Positions 34,398 through 41,939 of a stretch of 64,000 nucleotides of DNA are shown in pieces. The first letter of the stretch is position 1. Every line of letters starts with the position of its first letter. The translations under genes were made by a program, and so were the position numbers. This stretch comes from Ruminococcus sp. (GTDB taxonomy: Bacteria > Bacillota > Clostridia > Oscillospirales > Ruminococcaceae): contig JAFZRF010000063.1 in assembly GCA_017620025.1 (NCBI GenBank), positions 28,584-92,583 of the forward strand. The letters are read 5' to 3'. Under the pieces are notes generated by a model that saw nothing but the letters and a program-made list of their open reading frames with translations, was not told the DNA's origin and made no database searches.

Positions 34398-34465
34398 AAC
34401 GCTACTTTAATCAGGGGACGCCTTCACTTGCAAGGCTTCCCTGATAAATTAAGAGTAATCGTAAG
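34398..34465. repeat. Imperfect long inverted repeat in intergenic region
   Basis: ATCAGGG-gac-GCCTT (34412-34426) pairs with AAGGC-tt-CCCTGAT (34434-34447), and the flanks (TACTTTA / TAAGAGTA) extend the symmetry. It sits between two terminators and is not explained by either neighbour. Origin unknown; only one copy was seen in the window. Confidence 0.5.
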
Positions 34466-34470
34466 ATGAA

Positions 34471-34494
34471 AGGGACTGCCAACCGGCAGTCCCT
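34471..34494 (-). terminator. Terminator of the Bce-type operon
   Basis: Perfect 10-bp stem AGGGACTGCC / GGCAGTCCCT with loop AACC; on the minus strand followed by TTTC. Confidence 0.85.
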
Positions 34495-34501
34495 GAACTT
34501 T

Positions 34502-36544
34502 TTATCTCTTGTCTCTGATAATGCTTCTGCTTGAGAAATATGTTACGAGGAAGTAACCTCCGTAAATGAAAAGCAGGATAGCAGAAGTGATAACAGTGGA
34601 TTCAAATATCTTCTCTATTCCGAAGCTCTCCATGAAGTATACAGCGAACTTTATGCCGAATACGGAGTGGAGTATACCGAGAAGCAAGGGAAGAATGAAG
34701 AAGATACCTGTCTGTCTGAACAGTGATCTTGAGATCTCGTTCTCCTCTGCGCCGATCTTACGAAGCATCTCATATCTTCCGATGCTGTCAGTACTCTCGG
34801 AGAGCACCTTAAGTGCGAGGATAACACCGCTTGCGATAAGGAAAACAAGTCCGATATAGAGTCCGAGGAAGGTAAGTATCGCACCGAGACCGATCATTGC
34901 TGTACAAATCTCGATTTTCGAAGTCTTGACAAAGAAATCAGCATTTCGCATACCTGCGGTATCACGATCAACCTGATCGATCTTTTCAAGTACGATCTTC
35001 TCAGCAGCTTCCTTATCGTCTGAGCGGTAGTTGCCGATGAAGTACTCGGCGCCAATGGAGCTGTCGTCTTTTACATCATCGGGCACGATGATAATACCCA
35101 TATTTGTACGGTCTGCGGAAAGATCAACAGCGCCGTCGGTACATTCGTCATACTTTGACTTAAGAGTGCGGCCGAATACAGTTATCTCGTTATTTGTGCC
35201 GAGCACTTCGTTTCTGAAGTTGACCATAGGCTTGTAGTTGCAAAGCATGATGAATTCATTTTCACCGAGTGTGAGCTTATCCTTGCCGTAAAGATCCATA
35301 ACAGCGTTGTAGTCGCTGACTGTCATGATTGTCTCTGTGATATCCGACTGCATAAAAGGGAAGTCAGCCTGTACCTTCTTAAGAGTATCACCGAAGAACT
35401 TCTCGAAGGTGAGGTCATTATCGGTATATACCATCACATCAACACATTTGTCAAAATCCTCTGAAAGATCATATCCGTTCTTCTCACACATCTCAGTAAA
35501 AGAGTTGTATTCTGTAGGCTCATCAGGAACGAGTGACGTATAGTACTCAAAATCAGCAGGGCAGAGGTTTTTGATGTTAGAATTCATAGCGTTGCGGACA
35601 GTGAAAGCGCTTGTCAGAGCACATATAGTCAGGAAGAGCATCAGGCAGATGACTGACATTGATAATACCATTGTATTTACAGTGCTGCTGATCTGACGGA
35701 AAGTGAATGCATTCAGACCTCTGTAATATGATCTCTTCATTGACATCAGCACGCGCAGGAGCATTCCTGATACTGACCAGAAAATAAGCACGGTAGAGAT
35801 GCAGCCTAAAGCTACATAGAGAATCATCTGGTTTCTTTCGATCATCTTTGAATTCCAACCGACCTGATAGTAGGCATAGCCCAGAGCAGCTGCAGCAAGG
35901 AGAAATACGATAACACAGAACCAGGGATTCTTCAGCTTGATCTGCTCTGATCTTTTGCCGGACTGCATAAGATCGATCAGCTTCATCTTTGTAACAACGA
36001 AGCTGTTGAAGATCATTACAACAAGATACATAACAGCGAAGTAGATGATGGTCTTGATGATGGCCTCACCGGAAACGGTAAATTTGTAAGCTGTCATATC
36101 GGCCTCAAAGAGATTAGCAACAAGAGCACTCATCAGCTGTGAAAGTCCGATGCCGGCCAGCAGACCGATGAAAAGAGAGCCTATACCGATTATCAGTGTT
36201 TCGATAAGAAGTATAGCTGAGATCTTGCCTTTGCTCATGCCAAGCGTCATATAGAGCGCAAACTCTTTATTGCGGCGTTTCATGAGGAAACGGCTTGCAT
36301 ATACTATAAGAAGACCGAGGACACCTGCAACGAATACGCTTGTGCCGGAGATTGCGACTTTAAGGAGATATACAATGTTGTACTGGCTGTCGTTGACTCT
36401 CATCATAGCAGCCTGTCCGCCTATGGCGTTGAATACATAGAATACTGATACACCGATAACGAGTGTAAAGAAGTAGATCGCATAGTCACGCAGACTCTTG
36501 CGGATATTGTTGAGTGAAAGCTTAAAGAGCATCGCTGACGTCAC
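34502..36544 (-). CDS. BceB-type ABC transporter permease (FtsX-like, antimicrobial peptide resistance)
   Basis: A 680-residue permease with the BceB plan: ten hydrophobic segments and a large outer domain of roughly 230 residues (about 310-535) between segments 7 and 8. It opens with MLFKLSLNNIRKSLRDYAIYFFTLV, typical of the family. Together with the ATPase it should sense and remove peptide antibiotics that target lipid II cycle intermediates. It overlaps the ATPase gene by 23 nt (36522-36544). It belongs to a regulator-kinase-small protein-ATPase-permease module that reads leftward from 39303. Confidence 0.92.
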   Translation of the reverse strand: MTSAMLFKLSLNNIRKSLRDYAIYFFTLVIGVSVFYVFNAIGGQAAMMRVNDSQYNIVYLLKVAISGTSVFVAGVLGLLIVYASRFLMKRRNKEFALYMTLGMSKGKISAILLIETLIIGIGSLFIGLLAGIGLSQLMSALVANLFEADMTAYKFTVSGEAIIKTIIYFAVMYLVVMIFNSFVVTKMKLIDLMQSGKRSEQIKLKNPWFCVIVFLLAAAALGYAYYQVGWNSKMIERNQMILYVALGCISTVLIFWSVSGMLLRVLMSMKRSYYRGLNAFTFRQISSTVNTMVLSMSVICLMLFLTICALTSAFTVRNAMNSNIKNLCPADFEYYTSLVPDEPTEYNSFTEMCEKNGYDLSEDFDKCVDVMVYTDNDLTFEKFFGDTLKKVQADFPFMQSDITETIMTVSDYNAVMDLYGKDKLTLGENEFIMLCNYKPMVNFRNEVLGTNNEITVFGRTLKSKYDECTDGAVDLSADRTNMGIIIVPDDVKDDSSIGAEYFIGNYRSDDKEAAEKIVLEKIDQVDRDTAGMRNADFFVKTSKIEICTAMIGLGAILTFLGLYIGLVFLIASGVILALKVLSESTDSIGRYEMLRKIGAEENEISRSLFRQTGIFFILPLLLGILHSVFGIKFAVYFMESFGIEKIFESTVITSAILLFIYGGYFLVTYFSSRSIIRDKR

Positions 36545-37286
36545 CTCCTAAGAGTGTAACAACATCTATTATCTTATCGAAGAACTGCTTGCGTGAATCA
36601 CCGCCGCGGCTTATCTCATGGAAGAGCTTGCCGTCCTTGATGAAGATTACACGGGATGCGTAGCTTGCGGTAAAGCTGTCATGAGTTACCATCATGATAG
36701 TTGTATCAAGCTCATGATTAAGGAAGTTGAATCGCTCAAGAAGCATCTTGGAGGACTTTGAATCAAGAGCGCCTGTAGGTTCGTCAGCGAGTACGAGCTT
36801 CGGAGAAGTAACGATAGCTCTTGCGGAAGCTACTCTCTGCTTCTGTCCGCCGGACATCTGATAGGGATACTTGTTCAGTACGTCAGTGATGCCGAGCTGT
36901 TCTGCAACAGTATGTACAGCCTTCTCTATCTCGGCAGCAGGTCTTTTCTGGATAGAAAGAGCAAGACCGATATTTTCATAAGCTGTAAGAGTATCAAGCA
37001 GGTTGAAATCCTGGAAAATGAATCCGAGCTTTTCTCTTCGGAAGCGGTTGAGTGCCTTTCCCTTGATAGCTGTAACGTCCTCGTCTTCAAGGTAGATATG
37101 TCCGGCTGTAACTCTGTCGATAGTGGATATGCAGTTGAGCAGTGTGGTCTTTCCGCTTCCGGAAGCACCCATGATGCTTATGAACTCACCCTTATCAACA
37201 GAGAATGAGATACCGTCTATGGCCTTTGTAAGGCTTGATTTGTTTCCGTAGTATTTTTCGATGTTTTCGATTCTGAGCAGTGACAT
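36522..37286 (-). CDS. BceA-type ABC transporter ATP-binding protein
   Basis: A 254-residue ATPase of the MacB/LolD/BceA class with Walker A GASGSGKTT, signature MSGGQKQRVASARA and Walker B LVLADEPTGALD followed by the H-loop VTHD. It pairs with the overlapping BceB-type permease. RBS AAGGAGGA lies just upstream. Confidence 0.95.
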   Translation of the reverse strand: MSLLRIENIEKYYGNKSSLTKAIDGISFSVDKGEFISIMGASGSGKTTLLNCISTIDRVTAGHIYLEDEDVTAIKGKALNRFRREKLGFIFQDFNLLDTLTAYENIGLALSIQKRPAAEIEKAVHTVAEQLGITDVLNKYPYQMSGGQKQRVASARAIVTSPKLVLADEPTGALDSKSSKMLLERFNFLNHELDTTIMMVTHDSFTASYASRVIFIKDGKLFHEISRGGDSRKQFFDKIIDVVTLLGGDVSDAL

Positions 37287-37299
37287 TTATTGTTCCTCC

Positions 37300-37515
37300 T
37301 TATTCAGCAGCTGTAAGCTTTTTCTTGTCTTTGCCGGCGATCATCATGAAAGCGATGAAGAGTATAAGTGTGAAGCAGAGCGGAGTATCGAAGTTGAGAT
37401 CGCTTACGCTCTTCATTCTGAGTGCACAGCTGATCGTACAGAATAATGAACCGGCTGTGCCCATGAACAGTACAGCGACCAGCAGCTTGTATGCGATAGT
37501 ATTGAAGTTTTTCAT
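37300..37515 (-). CDS. Small two-span membrane protein of the Bce-type module
   Basis: A 71-residue protein with two hydrophobic segments (about 8-28 and 45-61) and a lysine-rich C-terminal tail (GKDKKKLTAAE). It has no recognised family. It starts 8 nt after GAAAGGTG and ends 13 nt before the ATPase gene, and is the first gene after the predicted BceR-controlled promoter, so it is co-induced with the transporter. It may be an accessory subunit; that is inference from position only. Confidence 0.65.
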   Translation of the reverse strand: MKNFNTIAYKLLVAVLFMGTAGSLFCTISCALRMKSVSDLNFDTPLCFTLILFIAFMMIAGKDKKKLTAAE

Positions 37516-37571
37516 AACAGATCACCTTTCGTTAGATTTGTTTCTGAGGTCTTTCCCTCTTCTGTGATCTT

Positions 37572-37577
37572 ATTATA
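37572..37577 (-). promoter_or_regulatory. -10 element of the Bce transporter promoter
   Basis: TATAAT on the minus strand (37577-37572) with no good -35 at the expected distance (ACGACT), as usual for promoters needing an activator. Confidence 0.65.
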
Positions 37578-37620
37578 GCATACCGTCTGCAAGGAGTCGT
37601 TCGATCAATCTTACGCAAGG

Positions 37621-37634
37621 TTACAATTTTGTAA
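37621..37634. promoter_or_regulatory. Candidate BceR-type operator
   Basis: TTACAATTTTGTAA fits the TnACA-N4-TGTAA inverted repeat known for BceR-like response regulators in Firmicutes. Its centre lies about 61 bp upstream of the start site predicted from the -10 box at 37572-37577, a normal activator position. It sits at the very end of the kinase gene's downstream spacer. Confidence 0.65.
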
Positions 37635-37636
37635 TG

Positions 37637-38644
37637 TCAGCTCATTTTCAGAAGGTCATTGTTTCCGAATGTGATTATGATCTCAGTATAGCTGTTCTGT
37701 ACCGACTCTGCAGTAATACTGTGTCCGAGCTTGCTGCAGAGCTTCTTTATTATATAAAGTCCCATACCTGTCGATTTGGTGTGAGTGCGTCCGTTCTGTC
37801 CGGTGAATGATTTCTCGAAGATATAAGGCAGATCGCTTTCCGGTATACCTATGCCGTTGTCACGGAACCTGAGTATCGTCGTATCCGGCGAAGTCTCAGC
37901 CTTAACAGTGATCTCCGGTGTACGGTCGGGCGAGAAGTATTTCATACTGTTGCTGATAAGCTGCCCGAAGATATATCCGAGCCATTTGCTGTCGGTCATT
38001 ACTGAGGTATCAAGTCCTTCGGTGCTGATGCCTACCCCTCTTTCCTGCAGCTCTTCACGGCAGCGTATCGCAGTATCAGCAAATACACGCTTCAGCGATG
38101 TCTCACGGATGACATAATCCTTCTCAGCACTTCCGCTGCGGGCATAGTAGAGTACGTTCTCGATATAGTCATCTATCCTGTGAAGCTGTGAGGAATAGCG
38201 GGTATTTCCGTCATTATGGCACATCAGCTGTAAGCTTGCAACAGGAAGCTTTACCTCATGCACCCACATTTCAAGATACTCACGGAACTGTTCATTCGCA
38301 AGCTTGTATTCATTGATGTGCTCAAGCATGGCCTTGTCTGTTTCGTGGATCGTATTGCAGAGTATCTTTCCTTCAGTAAAATCTGGTTCTTCGAGCATTT
38401 CTGCAATAAGGTACTTTTTGTCAAGGCCGTTCAGAGAGCTTTCAAGACTGTCATAAAAGCGCTTTCTCTTTATGAAGTTCAGCGCCTCCGAGCCCGCGAG
38501 TGCAAGCAGCATTATTACGGAGACGATAATGACAGCCTGGATATTCGTGTGGAATGCACAGAGAAATATGACTGTCATCAGCCATGCACATCCGGCAATA
38601 AGAAAGCTGCCAGATCTGTCCTTTAAATAGTCACTCAGTCTCAT
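37637..38644 (-). CDS. BceS-type intramembrane-sensing histidine kinase
   Basis: A 335-residue kinase with two N-terminal membrane segments (about 14-31 and 37-53) separated by only a few residues, so it lacks an outer sensor domain, as in BceS kinases that receive their signal from the transporter. The phospho-acceptor His is in MWVHEVKLPVASLQLM; N box QLISNSMKYF and G boxes DNGIGIP and GMGLYIIKKLC are intact. It overlaps the regulator gene by 4 nt. Confidence 0.93.
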   Translation of the reverse strand: MRLSDYLKDRSGSFLIAGCAWLMTVIFLCAFHTNIQAVIIVSVIMLLALAGSEALNFIKRKRFYDSLESSLNGLDKKYLIAEMLEEPDFTEGKILCNTIHETDKAMLEHINEYKLANEQFREYLEMWVHEVKLPVASLQLMCHNDGNTRYSSQLHRIDDYIENVLYYARSGSAEKDYVIRETSLKRVFADTAIRCREELQERGVGISTEGLDTSVMTDSKWLGYIFGQLISNSMKYFSPDRTPEITVKAETSPDTTILRFRDNGIGIPESDLPYIFEKSFTGQNGRTHTKSTGMGLYIIKKLCSKLGHSITAESVQNSYTEIIITFGNNDLLKMS

Positions 38645-39303
38645 GTCAGCACATACCCCTGCTTCTTTCTTGTTTCAATGGCATCCGGCACACCGAGTGA
38701 AGCAAGCTTATTCCTCAGACGGCTGATATTTACCGAAAGCGCATTGTCGTTCACGAATTCATCATTGTCCCAGAGTGCGGTCATAAGGTCGTCACGTGTG
38801 ACGATCTCGCCCTGACGGTCAAGCAGCAGCTGGAAGATTATCATTTCATTCTTGGTAAGTATCTCAGAAGAGCCGCCGCGGGTAAGAGTACCGCTGACAG
38901 TGCTGACCTCTATATCCCTGTAGCTGCGCTGCTGAGTTACTTTAGCGGTACGCTTGAGTACAGCCGAGATACGGAGCAGGAGTATAGTCGGATTGTAGGG
39001 CTTGGTTATATAGTCATCTGCGCCGTAGCTCATGCAGAGGACTTCATCTATCTCAGAGGTACGGCTTGTCAGCATAATGACCGGTGTATCGCAGGATTTG
39101 CGGAATTCCTGTACAAGCTGCTCTCCGTTGAGTCCGGGTAGAGTGATGTCGAGCAGTATAAGATCAGCACCCGAGGCTTTCATCTGTTCCGGTACGTTAT
39201 TGAAATCGGTGATTCGCATAGCTTCATATCCGGAATTACCAAGAAGTACGGAAACCTCCTCAGCTATGGCATTATCGTCTTCTATAATAAGTATCTTTTT
39301 CAT
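38641..39303 (-). CDS. BceR-type OmpR-family response regulator
   Basis: A 220-residue regulator: receiver domain (1-115; acidic pocket IIEDDN, phospho-acceptor Asp in LILLDITLPG, Lys in ITKPYNP) and a winged-helix DNA-binding domain (about 130-220). It is the first gene of the resistance module and likely binds the palindrome at 37621-37634. Confidence 0.94.
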   Translation of the reverse strand: MKKILIIEDDNAIAEEVSVLLGNSGYEAMRITDFNNVPEQMKASGADLILLDITLPGLNGEQLVQEFRKSCDTPVIMLTSRTSEIDEVLCMSYGADDYITKPYNPTILLLRISAVLKRTAKVTQQRSYRDIEVSTVSGTLTRGGSSEILTKNEMIIFQLLLDRQGEIVTRDDLMTALWDNDEFVNDNALSVNISRLRNKLASLGVPDAIETRKKQGYVLT

Positions 39304-39346
39304 AGTTCCTCCAAAGGTTAAGTATTGTGTTGCGGCATACTCTAAT

Positions 39347-39375
39347 ATTGTACCATATCCGGCAGATTATTTCAA
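39347..39375 (-). promoter_or_regulatory. Promoter of the regulator-kinase genes
   Basis: Minus strand TTGAAA (39375-39370), 17-bp spacer, TACAAT (39352-39347). Confidence 0.78.
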
Positions 39376-39395
39376 TACACTATTACACAAAGAAA

Positions 39396-39424
39396 TATCC
39401 CCGTCTACTGGAAAGACGGGGATA
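39396..39424 (-). terminator. Terminator downstream of the esterase gene
   Basis: 11-bp stem TATCCCCGTCT / AGACGGGGATA with a 7-nt loop; on the minus strand followed by TTTCTTTG. Confidence 0.8.
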
Positions 39425-39538
39425 ACTGATCGGCCCCCTTACAAAGCCTGATCAAGAAAAGTATTTCTTCGGTAAATTTCCGGAGTATATAATACAGCCG
39501 TAAATTGTGCAGAAAACGGCAGTATCGTCTCATAGAGA

Positions 39539-39566
39539 GGGGAGCTTCCGACTAAGCGGAAGCCCC
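39539..39566 (-). terminator. Hairpin directly after the esterase gene
   Basis: Stem GGGG-a-GCTTCCG / CGGAAGCCCC with one bulge and a 6-nt loop. The T-tract is poor, so it may act as a 3'-end stabiliser ahead of the stronger terminator at 39396-39424. Confidence 0.6.
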
Positions 39567-39579
39567 TGGTGAAAAGGAA

Positions 39580-41589
39580 TTATTTTATGAGGCCGATGCC
39601 CCAGATAGTAAAGCTGCCGTTTCCTGTAATAGATACATCAAGCTCACCTGTAGTATCCTGATAGTATCCAAGCTCTGCATCCGGACCGCCCCAGCAGTAC
39701 TGCTTGTTTCCGTTGACCTTTGTAGTCTTTCCGTTTACAGTAACATCTATGCTGCCCATACCGGAGGAGTTGGCCTTGAATACAATGATAAGGCCCTTGC
39801 CTTCTGTCTTGAATGTCATAGGGCTGCCGCCGTTGAGAGTATAGGAGTAGGGGAGTACATTTCCGTTGTTGTAGCCTCCGCCTGCTGTCCATGAACCTGC
39901 ATTGAAGCCGGACATATTCTTCGGATTGATGTAGCTGCAGTTCTCATACTCTGTGCCGTAAACAGTAGTTGACGGAACAGTATAAGACGATGAGCGATTC
40001 TCTGTCTTCATAGCCTGACGGAAGAAATATGCAAGGCAGTCCGAAACGAGCTGTCCGCCCTTGTCATGCGGGTGGTAATCATCGGAGAAGTAATCGCCGC
40101 TGCTGAGGAAGCCGCTGTTGAACGCCTTTGTGAGTGCATTATCCATGCTGATAATCGGTATATCGAAGTTTTCGCCGACAGGCACCATCTGCTTCTGGCT
40201 CGAGAATCCGCTCTTTGCTCTGTGGATGAGGATAATTACAGCCGGCTCGTTCGGCATATCAAGGAATCTCTTGATAACGCTCTCGAAGCACTTCTTGTAC
40301 ATGATATCCTCATGGTCGTTTACAGAGAACTCAACGAATACTATATCAGGCTCCTTGGAGATAACATTGGGCTCGCTTCTTACAAGACCGACAACAGACG
40401 AAGTACCGGAAAGACCTGCATTTACTTCCGTAAATCCGCCCTTGGCGAAGGTCGTCTTGACGTAGTTCGAGAACGGACCCGTGTACTTGCCCATTTCTGT
40501 GATCGAACCGCCGAGATAAGCCATAGTAAGCTTCTTACCGTTCTCTGCTTCTTCAAGCTTCTTTGTAAGACGGTAAGTATTGCCCATGCTGTAGACAGAG
40601 CTCTTGTAGAAGTCTATCCACTTGGAATCTGCAGTTTCCTGATAGCTGTCCCACTTGTTGTCTTTGATAACTACAGGCGGCTCTGTGGGAGGTTCTGTAG
40701 GTGGTTCGGTAACCGGCTGAGGCTTCTCTACCACAGTGAAACTCTTCACCTTGCCAAGCAGGAAATTAGAAAGCTGAACAGCATCATTGACTTCAACTTC
40801 ACCGTTCTGATCTATATCTGCCGCTCTTCTGTCCATATAATTGCTTGTTTCTCCGAGAAGTATCCGGCGCATGGAGATAAAGTCAAACGTATCAACTGTG
40901 CCGTCCATATTGATATCGCCGGGGATATCGATCACTCCCTGAGGCATTGTAGCCTTAGTGTCTATTGACGTACCGTCTGATGCAGCCGAAGCCTCGTCAA
41001 TAAAGAAAGCCGGAGTTCCGTCAACAGTCTCGACAACCAGCTTAAGGCTGCTTGCATTTGCAGGTATAGTATACGAAGAGTTTGACAACTGTACCCAGTC
41101 AGCCTTCCCGGCAGAAGCTACAGCAATACCGTCATATTTGGTAGTTGTGCCGTCTGAGTATTCAAGAGTCAGCTTGAATTCAACACTTTCCTCCGAGCGC
41201 TGCATAGCATAAACACTGAAACTGTAGGCTTTTCCGGGTTCGAAGTCAGAGAGACTCAGTTCCTTTACAGCGCCGTTCCAGCTGTCACTTCGGTCACTGA
41301 CTTTAAGTGAATAGCCTCCTGCGACTGAAAGCCCTGATTCGAGAGCCAATGAAGCACCGCCTCTTCCGTTCCAGTCATCCTTACCGTTTTCAAAGGTATC
41401 GTGGAAGATGAACTCACCGCTGTTTACTATTGCCTTGCTGCTGTAAGGACTGATACTGACAGCAGCAGCCGAAGCTTCTGCAAACGGCATCAGAGTGCTT
41501 CCGAGAACAGTGATCGCTGCTATTACCGGCGTTCCGATGCGAAGAAAACAATGCTCTCTGCTGTGTACATTATTACTGGATTTTTTCAT
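39580..41589 (-). CDS. SGNH-type carbohydrate esterase with CBM22-like module and internal dockerin
   Basis: A 669-residue secreted protein: signal peptide (about 1-42), CBM22-like beta-sandwich (about 58-212, FHDTFENGKDDWNGRGG ... FFIDEASA), dockerin (about 223-285; loops DINMDGTVDTFD and DIDQNGEVEVND), Pro/Thr linker (about 288-312), SGNH hydrolase (about 340-530) and a C-terminal beta domain (about 540-669). SGNH blocks are visible: LGGSITEM (Ser), NAGLSGTSS (Gly), EFSVND (Asn) and DDYHPHD (Asp/His). With a xylan-binding-type CBM it is probably an acetyl-xylan or acetyl-mannan esterase of the cellulosome. The dockerin lies in the middle, not at the end. RBS GGAG precedes the ATG. Confidence 0.9.
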   Translation of the reverse strand: MKKSSNNVHSREHCFLRIGTPVIAAITVLGSTLMPFAEASAAAVSISPYSSKAIVNSGEFIFHDTFENGKDDWNGRGGASLALESGLSVAGGYSLKVSDRSDSWNGAVKELSLSDFEPGKAYSFSVYAMQRSEESVEFKLTLEYSDGTTTKYDGIAVASAGKADWVQLSNSSYTIPANASSLKLVVETVDGTPAFFIDEASAASDGTSIDTKATMPQGVIDIPGDINMDGTVDTFDFISMRRILLGETSNYMDRRAADIDQNGEVEVNDAVQLSNFLLGKVKSFTVVEKPQPVTEPPTEPPTEPPVVIKDNKWDSYQETADSKWIDFYKSSVYSMGNTYRLTKKLEEAENGKKLTMAYLGGSITEMGKYTGPFSNYVKTTFAKGGFTEVNAGLSGTSSVVGLVRSEPNVISKEPDIVFVEFSVNDHEDIMYKKCFESVIKRFLDMPNEPAVIILIHRAKSGFSSQKQMVPVGENFDIPIISMDNALTKAFNSGFLSSGDYFSDDYHPHDKGGQLVSDCLAYFFRQAMKTENRSSSYTVPSTTVYGTEYENCSYINPKNMSGFNAGSWTAGGGYNNGNVLPYSYTLNGGSPMTFKTEGKGLIIVFKANSSGMGSIDVTVNGKTTKVNGNKQYCWGGPDAELGYYQDTTGELDVSITGNGSFTIWGIGLIK

Positions 41590-41889
41590 TCTGATTCACT
41601 CCTGATTAATTAAGTTTATATGCAGATCAGAAACCCATTCCCTTCAGAAATAATAGCTGCCTTTAATATATTTCTTTAGCTATGTAATAATTAATTATCC
41701 GATTCAGTTTACTTCAGTATATGATAATTCAATAGAATAGTAAAGTGAAAACAGACAAATTCGCAATGAATGAACAAATTACAGCAAATAATGGTCAGCA
41801 CAATAACATAATAATGATGAAAATACTTAGTGATATATCATAAATATGACTATTTGTATTGTTTGGTGGATAAAATGAGAGAAAGAATA
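41590..41889. other. AT-rich intergenic region upstream of the esterase gene
   Basis: About 300 bp, very AT-rich, without open reading frames. It must hold the leftward esterase promoter, but no convincing -35/-10 pair was found. The esterase may therefore use an activator or be read through from the large operon upstream. Confidence 0.4.
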
Positions 41890-41920
41890 GGACCATACCG
41901 GCCGGAGCCGGATATGGTCC
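41890..41920 (-). terminator. Terminator of the cohesin-dockerin operon
   Basis: GGACCATA-CCGGC / GCCGG-a-TATGGTCC with loop CGGA; on the minus strand followed by TATTCTTTCTC. Confidence 0.78.
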
Positions 41921-41939
41921 AATAAAATATCAGTTCACT

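Noticed and set aside
40066-40968. A 300-codon plus-strand frame opposite the esterase gene
   Set aside because: It runs through the dockerin and SGNH motifs encoded on the minus strand and has no translation signal.
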